In this document: positions 9,763 through 17,115 of the stretch, in pieces | Layout: each line of letters opens with the position of its first letter | How positions within the stretch are numbered: the first letter of the stretch is position 1 | Assembly (NCBI GenBank): GCA_002723195.1 | Contig: PBNR01000029.1 | Span: 12,870-67,616, forward strand | DNA from: Gammaproteobacteria bacterium | GTDB lineage: Bacteria; Pseudomonadota; Gammaproteobacteria; Pseudomonadales; Pseudohongiellaceae | DNA length: 54,747 bases | Direction of reading: 5' to 3' | The notes under the pieces: generated by a model | Told to the model about the DNA's origin: nothing | The model's database searches: none | What the model saw: the letters and a program-made list of their open reading frames with translations, nothing else | Program-made: the position numbers and the translations under genes

Positions 9763-10001
9763 TCTTATCTCTCCTAAATGGGTTTGTTGGCGGCGATTTC
9801 TGAACTAAGAAACAGCGACAAACAAGATACTATAACGTTTTAACATGAAAATACAAGGAAAAGAAAGCCTTATTGCTATAACTGATTTTAGAAATATAAA
9901 TTTTATGGGGACCTATATATATATTATATAGTATTTTTAACGGATTGTTTAGAGCCCACCTGGGTAAAGTATGCATCAATCAATAACAAAAGGAGAATAA
10001 G
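9763..10001. promoter_or_regulatory. Divergent control region between leftward and rightward blocks
   Basis: On the minus strand a sigma-70-like pair is visible: TTGTAT (complement of 9851-9856), a 16-base spacer and TATAGT (complement of 9829-9834), reading toward the 89-aa gene. Its leader can form a hairpin whose outer arms are GTTTGT and ACAAAC (about 9782-9822). On the plus strand the run of TA repeats at 9913-9930 leads into TTTTTAACGG (9936-9945). This is the motif repeated at the head of the rightward gene cassettes, here without an upstream terminator. Confidence 0.55.
9936..9945 (+). promoter_or_regulatory. TTTTTAACGG motif, first copy
   Basis: Matches the TTTAAYGG element that recurs downstream. 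Because no terminator precedes it, the T-rich stretch cannot be just a terminator tail, which favours a promoter role. No clear leader hairpin follows; the 189-aa gene starts 57 bases downstream. Confidence 0.5.
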
Positions 10002-10571
10002 ATGCAATTGGTAATCGAGACAAAGAATGAGAGTGTAAAGGCAGGAGATTGGATCATCGAGAATGGTACTAATGCAGGAGAATGTTACGCTACAACTGAT
10101 AAGAATATGAGGAAGAACTATCGAGTAGAGAATGAGAGTGGAAAGAATGAGTATGAGTGGAATGAGTATGAGTGTGTGAGTGGTGTGCGTTTGGGTGTGA
10201 TTGTGGATGAGAATGTTGCTGGGTTGCTGCTGAATTCAGTAGTACATGAGGATGGAAAGAATCTCATGATGAGCCAAGCTGATTTGATCAGTGTTGTACT
10301 CAATGAGAACTGTCCATCTATCAGGATGAGGAAGAAGAAGAGTGTTAAGGCAGTGCGGGTTGAGCATAGTGTAACCATTGTTACCTATGTTGAGGTGAGT
10401 GTATCCGCTAAGGTAGTGGATATAGCAACGCCTTGGGATAGTACACAGAGTATGCCTGTGCATATGGGAGATATACTGTGTATATGTGAGAATGAGGATA
10501 TGAGTGGAGGGTTTGAGTGCTACCGTATAGCACGAGCTGAGTGGAACCAGACCTATGAGCTAGCTGACTAG
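10002..10571 (+). CDS. Hypothetical protein, 189 aa, first rightward gene
   Basis: Starts at an ATG after AAAAGGAGAATAAG, an unambiguous ribosome site. Soluble and polar, with a basic patch (RMRKKKSVKAVRV, ~108-120) and beta-rich flanks. Its DNA is unusually rich in GAATGAG/TGAGTG words, giving a biased Glu/Asn/Val composition. I do not recognise it. As the first gene after the divergent region it is likely expressed very early. Confidence 0.8.
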   Translation: MQLVIETKNESVKAGDWIIENGTNAGECYATTDKNMRKNYRVENESGKNEYEWNEYECVSGVRLGVIVDENVAGLLLNSVVHEDGKNLMMSQADLISVVLNENCPSIRMRKKKSVKAVRVEHSVTIVTYVEVSVSAKVVDIATPWDSTQSMPVHMGDILCICENEDMSGGFECYRIARAEWNQTYELAD

Positions 10572-10589
10572 CAGGGTGGGTAGGAGAGA

Positions 10590-10635
10590 GAGAACACATT
10601 GTGTGTTCTCTTTTTCTTTTTCTTTTCTTTAATGG
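10590..10635 (+). promoter_or_regulatory. Terminator + TTTAATGG cassette 1
   Basis: The terminator stem is GAGAACACA/TGTGTTCTC (10590-10610) with loop TTG and a T/C tract. TTTAATGG follows at 10628-10635. The leader hairpin here is weak (TCTT/AAGA only). Confidence 0.65.
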
Positions 10636-10655
10636 TCTTTAACAAGAGGTGTAAA

Positions 10656-10913
10656 ATGACTATGAAAGATAAGAAAACGATCAGACTTAAGTGGAGTATC
10701 GGTAGAAGGGTGACTGTCGACGGATGGTATGACTATCACTCTACTATCTGGGCTACTGAGGCTATCAACAAGGAAGAACTTGCAAAGTTCCTCTATCTTG
10801 TTGCCACTAGCCCGGACCCCGATGACTACTTAAATCTTGATCGTCGCTATCTACGAGCCAAGCATGCTGGATTCGCCCATTATAAGGGTGAAATCTATGT
10901 TTGGTTTCGTTAG
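10656..10913 (+). CDS. Hypothetical protein, 85 aa
   Basis: I place the start at the ATG at 10656 after AAGAGGTG, because the upstream part of the frame reads through the terminator and T tract. Small basic soluble protein with 'RLKWSIGRRVTVDGWYDYHS' and a C-terminal 'GEIYVWFR'. It makes up a single-gene unit bounded by terminators. Family unknown. Confidence 0.75.
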   Translation: MTMKDKKTIRLKWSIGRRVTVDGWYDYHSTIWATEAINKEELAKFLYLVATSPDPDDYLNLDRRYLRAKHAGFAHYKGEIYVWFR

Positions 10914-10925
10914 ATAGGCAGGATG

Positions 10926-10995
10926 GGGGCAATGTGCCCCTTTTTCTTTTTATTCTTTTTTTCTTTTTAATGGGTACCTTGAGAGACAAGGTATC
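10926..10995 (+). promoter_or_regulatory. Terminator + TTTAATGG + leader hairpin, cassette 2
   Basis: Terminator GGGGCA/TGCCCC (10926-10940). After a pyrimidine tract comes TTTAATGG (10966-10973). The leader hairpin at 10973-10995 pairs GGTACCTTG with CAAGGTATC around loop AGAGA. Confidence 0.7.
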
Positions 10996-11035
10996 GTGTT
11001 TTCTAACCGCGTAACAACACTGTAGGAGGTGAATC

Positions 11036-11650
11036 ATGCGCAATTTAGTAACAATGTCAATCCTAGTAGTAGCTCTAATGCTTAGTGTGGGATGCTCGCA
11101 TCTCAGACCAACGGCAATTGGTACTCCACCATTGACTCAACAAGACCATCCTGAACTGGTTATCGGTGCTCATGTGACAAGTGAGAAGCTGAGAATCCAG
11201 GTCAATGGACATGCCTATGCAGTAAGATGCATGGGTAAGATGGTTGAGGGAGCATTGGTGTGGGACACCAAGTGCCTTGCAGTAAAGCTTGCCGAGGGGA
11301 ACGTTCTCACGAACGAGCTCATCGCTATTGCAGATGTGGATGTGGCCAAGGTAGTGCATAGTAGCACACTGGCTGAAACCACTATTGCAAAAGCAGAGAA
11401 ATGGAGCTTGTGCAAGAAGAAGATCAGAGAGGTGAAAGCCAAGAACAATGATCTTCGACCAACTTGCATGGATCTAGCCTTGGACAAGTCTCTGGAGCAG
11501 TATGTGCTAACTACACTGTTGCCTTATATCAAGGCAGAGTGTGGTACAGGCATTCAGGGATCTGGATACTATTGCCCAGGATTGAAAGGGGCCTTTAAAA
11601 GGGCTGAGCTATCGCTATCGATCAACCCACTGGAAGGATTGGTAGAATAG
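11036..11650 (+). CDS. Phage-encoded lipoprotein, 204 aa
   Basis: The start follows TAGGAGGTGAATC. A classic lipoprotein signal is visible: basic start, hydrophobic core 'MSILVVALMLSVGC' and a lipobox with the lipidated Cys at residue 20. The residue after it is Ser, not Asp, so outer-membrane sorting is plausible. The mature part contains several Cys and a helical central segment ('TTIAKAEKWSLCKKKIREVKAKNNDL'). Single-gene unit. Early phage lipoproteins often alter the envelope or block superinfection; that is inference here. Confidence 0.85.
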   Translation: MRNLVTMSILVVALMLSVGCSHLRPTAIGTPPLTQQDHPELVIGAHVTSEKLRIQVNGHAYAVRCMGKMVEGALVWDTKCLAVKLAEGNVLTNELIAIADVDVAKVVHSSTLAETTIAKAEKWSLCKKKIREVKAKNNDLRPTCMDLALDKSLEQYVLTTLLPYIKAECGTGIQGSGYYCPGLKGAFKRAELSLSINPLEGLVE

Positions 11651-11664
11651 CAAAAAGGAGAAGG

Positions 11665-11730
11665 CGACTGACCGAAAGGTTGGTCGTCTTTTTCTTTTTT
11701 TTAACGGATGTAGAGGAGTGGCCTCTACAT
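11665..11730 (+). promoter_or_regulatory. Terminator + TTTAACGG + leader hairpin, cassette 3
   Basis: Terminator CGACTGACC/GGTTGGTCG with GAAA loop (11665-11686). TTTAACGG at 11700-11707. A perfect 9-bp leader hairpin at 11708-11730 pairs ATGTAGAGG with CCTCTACAT around loop AGTGG. Confidence 0.75.
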
Positions 11731-11856
11731 GAACATTTCGAAGAGGAGAGCGATGGTCTGACATCTTGGTGCTAAGTCCACTCTCATTCGAGGGTGGCAA
11801 TTTCAACAGCCCTTAACTGGGTATAACCGGCTAATTAGCCAAAAGTGAGGTAAATC

Positions 11857-12753
11857 ATGTCGAAAGACAAAACTGTGAATGAAGAAACTGTAACTGTAAA
11901 TGATCAACAACAACAACCTGAGGAGGTAGATATGACAACTGATCAAACTAATAGTGAACAACAACCCTTGGATGAGATGGAACTGGAAGAGGATGTCTTT
12001 GCTCCTTATGACAGTCCTCAAGACCCTACGACAGATGGCTTCGGCAAACACATTGGCGATGTGATCGGAATCATCGGTGTTGCAGGGTTTGCTCTGGCCA
12101 TTGCCTTGCTTGGGCTTTGGATTCTGTTCCTTGCTCTGACTGCATTCATTCCTGCAAAGGGTGGAAGGGTCGCGGCTCGGAAAAGCCTGGAATCGTTCAG
12201 CAGTCTGATCTATCAGATCGTGGACCAGTCTTACGCCTATGGGTGGAATGGTCTCATCGGTCTATTCATGGTTACCATTCACTGGTGGACTGTGAAGCCT
12301 GTAAAGGGTGTGAAGAACTGGTGGACAAATCGACCTGAGAAGGAAGAGGTTGTACCAGAGCTTAGCCTCGAAGAAAGGACTGTTCTTGCACGGGAGATCC
12401 AAGCACAAGCTATTGCTGATATCAAGGCATTGCTTGAGAGTGGTGTTCCAGTGTCAATGAATGGTAGTGGAATCGTCATTGAAGAAGCATTTGCTCCTAC
12501 TCCTGTTCCTGTTGAGGAAGAGGGGATTGACGAGGAAACGGCTGCTCAGGTGATTGAAGCTGCTGAGGAAGAGATTCCTGAAGCTGCTGAGATCGTTGAA
12601 CCTGAAAGCATTGATTACTCAAGCATGAAGCGACAAGATGTATATCAAATCGCTAAAATGAATGGGTATTCTGGTCCGTTCGTAGGTGTTCGACGAGAGG
12701 AGTTTGCTGAATTCATTCGGCAAGCAGAATCTTCCGTTCCTTCCGTGAACTAG
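11857..12753 (+). CDS. Membrane protein with SAP-like C-terminus, 298 aa
   Basis: An acidic, Gln-rich N-terminal 60 residues precede a long hydrophobic helix (~67-98, 'IGIIGVAGFALAIALLGLWILFLALTAFI'-like span). A weaker second membrane segment lies near 130 ('NGLIGLFMVTIHWW'). After a basic stretch comes a Glu/Ala/Pro-rich disordered linker. The last ~35 residues ('YSSMKRQDVYQIAKMNGYSG...RREEFAEFIRQ') resemble a SAP/LEM-type helix-extended-loop-helix. A membrane anchor with a nucleic-acid-binding tail could tether DNA or a polymerase to the envelope; that is speculative. Confidence 0.75.
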   Translation: MSKDKTVNEETVTVNDQQQQPEEVDMTTDQTNSEQQPLDEMELEEDVFAPYDSPQDPTTDGFGKHIGDVIGIIGVAGFALAIALLGLWILFLALTAFIPAKGGRVAARKSLESFSSLIYQIVDQSYAYGWNGLIGLFMVTIHWWTVKPVKGVKNWWTNRPEKEEVVPELSLEERTVLAREIQAQAIADIKALLESGVPVSMNGSGIVIEEAFAPTPVPVEEEGIDEETAAQVIEAAEEEIPEAAEIVEPESIDYSSMKRQDVYQIAKMNGYSGPFVGVRREEFAEFIRQAESSVPSVN

Positions 12754-12772
12754 AGATAGTTCCACATCTAAA

Positions 12773-12827
12773 GGATGGTGGCTCCCTAAGGGGGGTCACC
12801 ATCCTTTTTCTTTCTTTCTCTAATGAG
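12773..12827 (+). terminator. Terminator with degenerate TCTAATGAG, cassette 4
   Basis: Stem GGATGGTG/CACCATCC (12773-12804) with a T/C tract. The downstream motif is degenerate (TCTAATGAG) and I see no leader hairpin before the ribosome site AAAGGAGG. Confidence 0.7.
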
Positions 12828-12842
12828 CGAAAGGAGGCAGAT

Positions 12843-12953
12843 ATGATTGGCGAGAAAATCGAAGAATTCGTTATCACTGTCCTCGGTGTTGTTGTGTTTG
12901 GCTATGGCGGCTATATCCACATCATCGAACCAGTCATTGCACTCTTTGAATAG
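12843..12953 (+). CDS. Single-helix membrane micropeptide, 36 aa
   Basis: A short frame with a strong ribosome site (AAAGGAGGCAGAT) and its own flanking terminators. The peptide is one membrane span ('FVITVLGVVVFGYGGYI') with an acidic start (MIGEKIEE). It is the only gene in its cassette, which argues that it is real. Function unknown. Confidence 0.65.
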   Translation: MIGEKIEEFVITVLGVVVFGYGGYIHIIEPVIALFE

Positions 12954-12966
12954 AGTGTACAAGGAG

Positions 12967-13024
12967 AAGGTAACCCACTGGGGTTACCTTTTTCTTTCTT
13001 TTTTAATGGCCATAGAGTGTGGCT
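12967..13024 (+). promoter_or_regulatory. Terminator + TTTAATGG + leader hairpin, cassette 5
   Basis: Terminator AAGGTAACCC/GGGTTACCTT (12967-12990). TTTAATGG at 13002-13009. Leader hairpin around 13008-13024 pairs GGCCAT with GTGGCT (one U-G at the loop, one G-U at the base), loop AGAGT. Confidence 0.7.
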
Positions 13025-13050
13025 GTCATGTTAAACACAAGGAGAAAAAC

Positions 13051-13401
13051 ATGAAAGAGAAGATGATAGTTGTAGTAGGATTGTGCTTTGCAGCAGGATT
13101 GTCATTCGTACTGATTAAGGGAATGCTTACACCAGATATAGTAAGTGGAACCAACCAATGTAATCACACGTATGAGGTTCGTGAAGCAGAATGTGAATCA
13201 TGGCGAAGTGATAAGAATAAGCATTTCTCAGGATGCATCAAGTATGCTGATAATGCGGAGAATGAGCTACCTGGAGAGTATGACAGGTGCGAAGCGCTTC
13301 TATTCGAAGTGGTAGGTGAAGAACCTTCTTACTGTCAAAACAACGATGCGATAAGAGAAGCATGCCTTAGGCAGATTGAAGAAGTGAACACACTGTTCTA
13401 A
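13051..13401 (+). CDS. Cys-rich exported or membrane-anchored protein, 116 aa
   Basis: Start at 13051 after AAGGAGAAAAAC. An uncleaved or signal-like hydrophobic helix (residues ~5-25, 'IVVVGLCFAAGLSFVLI') precedes a polar domain. That domain has six cysteines (NQC, AEC, SGC, DRC, SYC, EAC) and would suit a disulphide-stabilised periplasmic fold. Family unknown. Alone between two terminators. Confidence 0.75.
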   Translation: MKEKMIVVVGLCFAAGLSFVLIKGMLTPDIVSGTNQCNHTYEVREAECESWRSDKNKHFSGCIKYADNAENELPGEYDRCEALLFEVVGEEPSYCQNNDAIREACLRQIEEVNTLF

Positions 13402-13414
13402 TGGTGGTGTTTTG

Positions 13415-13475
13415 GAGGGCCGGTAGAAATACCGGTCCTCTTTTCTTTTTTCTTTAACGGTCACAATGTTGTGAC
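13415..13475 (+). promoter_or_regulatory. Terminator + TTTAACGG + leader hairpin, cassette 6
   Basis: 11-bp terminator stem GAGGGCCGGTA/TACCGGTCCTC with GAAA loop (13415-13440). TTTAACGG at 13453-13460. Leader palindrome GTCACAATGTTGTGAC (13460-13475), loop ATGT or AATGTT. Confidence 0.75.
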
Positions 13476-13493
13476 TATAACAAAGGAAAGGAC

Positions 13494-13796
13494 ATGACTA
13501 GAGAAGAAAGGAAGAAGAAGCGGCAGGAATTGCAGGACCAAAGGCTCAAGAAGTACGAGAAGCAGAAAGAGAGACAAGACGGTATTGCGCTGACCCTTAC
13601 CCTATGGGCTGCTAAAGCTTGGTATGACCCAAGCGATCCAGAAGGTTTTCAGCGTATGTTCGACACGTTCTCTGAGGTACATCAAGAAATCGATGAGTTT
13701 GTTTGGGAGGAATACTGGCGCTCTGAGTGCTGGAATGCAGGAGAAGAAGAGTTGATTAAGCTTTTCCAACAATTCATGGGAGAGGAGTCCGAATAG
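13494..13796 (+). CDS. Hypothetical helical protein, 100 aa
   Basis: Starts after AAAGGAAAGGAC. The first 30 residues are extremely charged and predicted coiled-coil ('EERKKKRQELQDQRLKKYEK'). The rest is acidic and aromatic ('EIDEFVWEEYWRSECW'). No family recognised. Single-gene cassette. Confidence 0.75.
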   Translation: MTREERKKKRQELQDQRLKKYEKQKERQDGIALTLTLWAAKAWYDPSDPEGFQRMFDTFSEVHQEIDEFVWEEYWRSECWNAGEEELIKLFQQFMGEESE

Positions 13797-13811
13797 ATCT
13801 ATTTCAACACA

Positions 13812-13879
13812 AGAGACCAGTTTTTTACTGGTCTCTTTTTCTTTTTCTTTTGTTTCTTTAATGGTCGTAATGTTGCGAC
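13812..13879 (+). promoter_or_regulatory. Terminator + TTTAATGG + leader hairpin, cassette 7
   Basis: Terminator AGAGACCAGT/ACTGGTCTCT (13812-13836). TTTAATGG at 13857-13864. Leader hairpin GTCGTAATGTTGCGAC (13864-13879). It is the same shape and loop as cassette 6 with two compensated stem changes. Confidence 0.75.
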
Positions 13880-13896
13880 TATTACAGAGGTAAATC

Positions 13897-14322
13897 ATGG
13901 AAGAAATAAATGAAATAGAAGAAATAAATGAAATGGAAACAAGAGAAGTGAGATATATCATTCAATGCTTAAATCCAAAGGGAGATGTGAGGATCCTTAC
14001 GTCTAGCTGGAACTATAAAGAAAAGACTTTGGAATACGGTCGGACATATCAAGAATGTGTAACCGATAACGATGTGATATGTAAGATATCCGCGAAGTAT
14101 GCTTATGAAGCACTTGCTGATATACGCAGAGTACTTGAGTGGGAGTTTAGTTCGCAAAAGAATGACAATCCAAGGGGATGGAGCGCTCCTACTATCAGGC
14201 TACTTCAGGGCTTACATTCCTTCTCTATTACGAAAATTGTAAGAGAGGTAAAGGTGCATACAGGGTTCTTTGAAAGCCCTCACTTGCAACTCGACTGCAG
14301 TAAAGAACGTAAAGTCTCTTGA
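13897..14322 (+). CDS. Hypothetical protein, 141 aa
   Basis: Start after AGAGGTAAATC. The N-terminus contains an imperfect repeat (EEINEIEEINEME) encoded by a GAAATAAATGAAAT DNA repeat, which is a slippage-prone tract. The remainder is a mixed alpha/beta soluble domain with no motif I recognise. Confidence 0.75.
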   Translation: MEEINEIEEINEMETREVRYIIQCLNPKGDVRILTSSWNYKEKTLEYGRTYQECVTDNDVICKISAKYAYEALADIRRVLEWEFSSQKNDNPRGWSAPTIRLLQGLHSFSITKIVREVKVHTGFFESPHLQLDCSKERKVS

Positions 14323-14335
14323 TATCAATGAGACT

Positions 14336-14404
14336 AAAGGGCCTTCGGGCCCTTTTTTCTTTTATTTTTGTTTTCAATGGATTGCCTGACAGGGTGTCAG
14401 GCAA
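14336..14404 (+). promoter_or_regulatory. Terminator + TTCAATGG + leader hairpin, cassette 8
   Basis: Terminator AAAGGGCC-TTCG-GGCCCTTT (14336-14355), a UUCG tetraloop. TTCAATGG at 14373-14380. Leader hairpin 14382-14404 pairs TTGCCTGAC with GTCAGGCAA, loop AGGGT. Confidence 0.75.
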
Positions 14405-14427
14405 CCACCAACCCATGGAGGATACCT

Positions 14428-14577
14428 ATGAAAACAAGAACGAGGATAACAGTCCTTGCATTCGCAGGCAGTAAGAATGAGCTTATTGTCTACTTGTCTT
14501 CTATCGTAGAGAAGTACGGTAAAGACGCAACTGCTAAAACTATCATTAACAAGGAGGTAGAAAGTGTTAAGAAATGA
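14428..14577 (+). CDS. Small hypothetical protein, 49 aa
   Basis: Start at 14428 after TGGAGGATACCT. Basic N-terminus then a short alpha/beta unit with 'ELIVYLSSIVEKYGKDATAKT'. It overlaps the next gene by 14 bases, so the two are co-translated, one of the few two-gene units in this block. Unknown function. Confidence 0.6.
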   Translation: MKTRTRITVLAFAGSKNELIVYLSSIVEKYGKDATAKTIINKEVESVKK

Positions 14578-14881
14578 AGGGATTATGTTCCGGTTATTCG
14601 GAGCGATGTTCTTCTTAGTCATATGCCATGGAGTGTTCAGTGTATTTTGGACCTGGACCTATGGAGATGCAAGTGAGGTCTACAACGAAGCATATATTAT
14701 ATGTGCACATGATGTAGAACGAACGGACTTCAAGGTTCATGGAACGAAATATGACTTACTACCTACTAGATATAGTGGGGTAGGTAATTGGCGGCGTAAC
14801 GATGATTGCAACGATTACGCACATGAACAGTCCTTGCAAATGATGGTTCCGCCTTTTGGCTGGATCTGGAAGAACATGTAA
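14564..14881 (+). CDS. Membrane-anchored protein, 105 aa, GTG start
   Basis: The GTG at 14564 is preceded by AAGGAGG inside the end of the previous gene, which decides the start. A single N-terminal hydrophobic segment (~9-28, 'FRLFGAMFFLVICHGVFSVF') precedes a polar domain with Cys residues ('IICAHDVERTD', 'RRNDDCNDY') that would lie outside the cytoplasm. Family unknown. Confidence 0.7.
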   Translation: MLRNEGIMFRLFGAMFFLVICHGVFSVFWTWTYGDASEVYNEAYIICAHDVERTDFKVHGTKYDLLPTRYSGVGNWRRNDDCNDYAHEQSLQMMVPPFGWIWKNM

Positions 14882-14894
14882 CCTTAACTGAAGG

Positions 14895-14951
14895 AGATGA
14901 CATACGAAAGTGTGTCATCTTTTTCTTTAACGGCTCACAATGGTGTGAGTC
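14895..14951 (+). promoter_or_regulatory. Terminator + TTTAACGG + leader hairpin, cassette 9
   Basis: Terminator AGATGACATAC/GTGTGTCATCT, GAAA loop (14895-14920). TTTAACGG at 14926-14933. Leader hairpin GGCTCAC/GTGAGTC (14932-14951) around AATGGT, close to the cassette 6 and 7 loop. Confidence 0.75.
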
Positions 14952-14976
14952 ATTACCAACATAGGAGGAGGTATCT

Positions 14977-15489
14977 ATGTTATATCCAAGAAAAATTGTC
15001 ATACACAACACCAAGGAGAGCTTTATTGGCAAGAAGCACCCCTGCAGATGCGGAGCCGCAATTGGCAAAAGCATATGTGGAGGCAGGCCTATAGAGTACC
15101 GTGACCGAATTGTTTTGGTTGACTTTAATGGCAGGCGTAACGGCAGGTCTAAAGGTTATGTACTTGAAAGTTGTGTTGATACATTCAACGGATGGAGAAG
15201 CAGTGGGTTGTCTGATGATCAGATAGTCAATAAAGCTGAACAAAATAGTAGTGCACAACAAGCTGCTGGAATTGAAAGGGCTTGCAAAGAAGCCTTTCAG
15301 AAGACAAAGAAGAAGGATCCATACCAAGAATATAATCAAAAGATGATTGACCAAGGTATGGGACATTTAGTTGAGGTTAACGCCTTAACACCCGAGAAAG
15401 GAACAGTCATGGAGAATATTGGAGATATGATGGAAACATTATGTCCTGATGCTCCTGGCTCTATTGGAAGCAAATACTTTAACTGGTAA
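14977..15489 (+). CDS. Hypothetical protein with N-terminal Cys motif, 170 aa
   Basis: Start after AGGAGGAGGTATCT. The N-terminal third has CRCGAAIGKSIC (residues ~23-34), a possible metal or nucleic-acid knuckle, followed by 'GRRNGRSKGYVLES'. The rest is helical and polar. No family recognised. The following 70-aa zinc-ribbon gene starts 13 bases after its stop and shares the unit. Confidence 0.75.
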   Translation: MLYPRKIVIHNTKESFIGKKHPCRCGAAIGKSICGGRPIEYRDRIVLVDFNGRRNGRSKGYVLESCVDTFNGWRSSGLSDDQIVNKAEQNSSAQQAAGIERACKEAFQKTKKKDPYQEYNQKMIDQGMGHLVEVNALTPEKGTVMENIGDMMETLCPDAPGSIGSKYFNW

Positions 15490-15502
15490 GGAGGTGAACA
15501 AC

Positions 15503-15715
15503 ATGGCTTATTGCCTACATGGATCGTACTACTGGAGAACAGATAAGGCAGGACGGAAATTCCGGTACTGTAGAATCTGCGATGCAGTGGTTATGCCAAC
15601 GAAAAAACCCAAGCCTATGCTCTTGAAGTATACGGGTCATCCAAGAGTGAATGCAGGTGCTTGTATTCACTGTGGTTGCGATATACGTCAGTGTGAGTGC
15701 AGAGGTAGGAAGTAA
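15503..15715 (+). CDS. Double zinc-ribbon-like small protein, 70 aa
   Basis: Start at 15503 after AAGGAGGTGAACAAC. Two Cys pairs, YCRICDAVV (~22-28) and CIHCGCDIRQCEC (~54-66), sit on a basic background (RGRK tail). This suggests a structural zinc site and nucleic-acid binding. Co-transcribed with the preceding gene. Confidence 0.7.
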   Translation: MAYCLHGSYYWRTDKAGRKFRYCRICDAVVMPTKKPKPMLLKYTGHPRVNAGACIHCGCDIRQCECRGRK

Positions 15716-15724
15716 GTGAGAACT

Positions 15725-15781
15725 AGAGGACATTCGAAAGAGTGTCCTCTTTTTCTTTTTTTAATGGCACAATAACGTGTC
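15725..15781 (+). promoter_or_regulatory. Terminator + TTTAATGG + leader hairpin, cassette 10
   Basis: Terminator AGAGGACATTC/GAGTGTCCTCT, GAAA loop (15725-15750). TTTAATGG at 15760-15767. Short leader hairpin GGCAC/GTGTC around AATAAC (15766-15781). Confidence 0.7.
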
Positions 15782-15795
15782 AGAAAGAAGGAGAT

Positions 15796-16218
15796 ATGTT
15801 TGAACTGAGAGAACAAAATGGAGAGATAGTTGAATCATTCATAACTATCCGTAAGATAGGAGATGGTGTCTTCAAGCCTATACTCGTAGGGTGGGATAAT
15901 GGAGCGTGGATGTATAAGGAATGTAGAGACAGGTATCCATTTCCAACGAAAGAGAAAGCTATGGCCTGGAATAAGACCTGGGCTATGATTGAAGATGTCC
16001 CATATCTGGATGATGATGGGAAGTTCCAGTGGAGTGTTGTTCAGTTTAACTTGCATAGCGATCCAATGCATGTGGGTTGGGTTGAATCCCAAAGAGAAGC
16101 CAAGGAATACAAGATCTTGGCAGATAGGTATGTGAGGATATTTGATGAGGAAAGTGGTGAATTGATCTCGCTTGATAAAGTAGATGAGAAAGTCTCGTTT
16201 ATTAATAGGCGAGAATAA
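15796..16218 (+). CDS. Hypothetical protein, 140 aa
   Basis: Start at 15796 after AAGGAGAT. Soluble mixed alpha/beta protein with many aromatic residues ('GWDNGAWMYKECRDRYPF', 'AMAWNKTWAMIEDVPYL'). Single-gene cassette. No motif recognised. Confidence 0.75.
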   Translation: MFELREQNGEIVESFITIRKIGDGVFKPILVGWDNGAWMYKECRDRYPFPTKEKAMAWNKTWAMIEDVPYLDDDGKFQWSVVQFNLHSDPMHVGWVESQREAKEYKILADRYVRIFDEESGELISLDKVDEKVSFINRRE

Positions 16219-16224
16219 GAGAAA

Positions 16225-16290
16225 AGGGCCTTCGGGCCCTCTTTTTCTTTTATTTTCTTTTCTTTAATGGTGTCGAGAGTGGCTCGACAC
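16225..16290 (+). promoter_or_regulatory. Terminator + TTTAATGG + leader hairpin, cassette 11
   Basis: Terminator AGGGCC-TTCG-GGCCCT (16225-16240). TTTAATGG at 16263-16270. Perfect 8-bp leader hairpin GTGTCGAG/CTCGACAC around loop AGTGG (16270-16290), the same loop as cassette 3 on an unrelated stem. Confidence 0.75.
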
Positions 16291-16327
16291 TGTATCAACA
16301 ACCATGCAACATCTGTAGGAGGATATA

Positions 16328-16999
16328 ATGCATAACGATACAAAGAAGAATGGTAATGGTAACATGAACTTCAAGGTAGCTTCCATGCTGCTGAAGCAGA
16401 CCAAAGTCTGGCTCTTTCCAACGCTACTGAATGGTAGCTCAATGAGGAAGGAAGCAGATTCTGCTGAACGCAAAGCCAATGGTGCCTTCTGGGTGGAAGT
16501 CCTCAAGTATCAGCTTGAAGACGGGACTTGGAAGGATTCATCGGTTGGTGAAGGTCGTCATGATCTCATCAAGAAGCTGCTGAAAGCTCTTCGTCCTTTC
16601 GAGGGCTTTTCAGTGGCTACAGTGGAGCGAGATGGTCGGAAGTATCTCACTGAAGGTGAGTTGGTTCAAGGCATCTACTTTGAGAATGAAGGCTCTGAGG
16701 GTTTCTTCCGTAATCATACACCTCTTTGCAAGAACTTCTTCGAGCAGCTTCGGCAGCGCGAGGGAATTGACGGCAAGATGGTGAATGTTTGGCGTGGAGA
16801 CAACCACAAGCTTTACATTGTTACCATGAGCAAGGTTGCACAGCCTGTTCAAGAGACTGCAGAAGTTGTAGAACTTCCTGCTGCTCCTGATGTGGTTGAG
16901 TCTACTCCTGCGAAGAAGAAGGTCGTCCGTAAGAAGAAGGCTACTACTCGCAAGAAGAAGACTTCTGTTGCCAAAGCTGCTGCCAAACTCAAGAAGTAA
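16328..16999 (+). CDS. Protein with histone H1-like basic tail, 223 aa
   Basis: Start after GTAGGAGGATATA. Residues 1-~165 form a globular alpha/beta domain ('FWVEVLKYQLEDGTWKD', 'FFEQLRQREGIDGKMVNVW'). A Pro/Ala/Val linker follows, then a tail of about 30 residues of almost only Lys, Arg, Ala and Thr (AKKKVVRKKKATTRKKK...), as in histone H1 C-termini. DNA or RNA binding is likely. The 202-aa protein at 23617 has a shorter basic patch of the same kind. Family unknown. Confidence 0.8.
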   Translation: MHNDTKKNGNGNMNFKVASMLLKQTKVWLFPTLLNGSSMRKEADSAERKANGAFWVEVLKYQLEDGTWKDSSVGEGRHDLIKKLLKALRPFEGFSVATVERDGRKYLTEGELVQGIYFENEGSEGFFRNHTPLCKNFFEQLRQREGIDGKMVNVWRGDNHKLYIVTMSKVAQPVQETAEVVELPAAPDVVESTPAKKKVVRKKKATTRKKKTSVAKAAAKLKK

Positions 17000-17020
17000 T
17001 TTGAGTTAGGCTTCTGCCTG

Positions 17021-17093
17021 AAGGAGGTCCCTGTAAAAGGGGGCCTCCTTTTTCTTTCTCTTATTTTTTAATGGGTCACACTGACGTGGCCCA
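17021..17093 (+). promoter_or_regulatory. Terminator + TTTAATGG + leader hairpin, cassette 12
   Basis: Terminator AAGGAGG.../...CCTCCTT (17021-17050). TTTAATGG at 17067-17074. Leader hairpin TGGGTCAC/GTGGCCCA (one U-G) around ACTGAC (17072-17093). Confidence 0.75.
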
Positions 17094-17115
17094 CTTATAC
17101 CGTAGGAGGTACGAA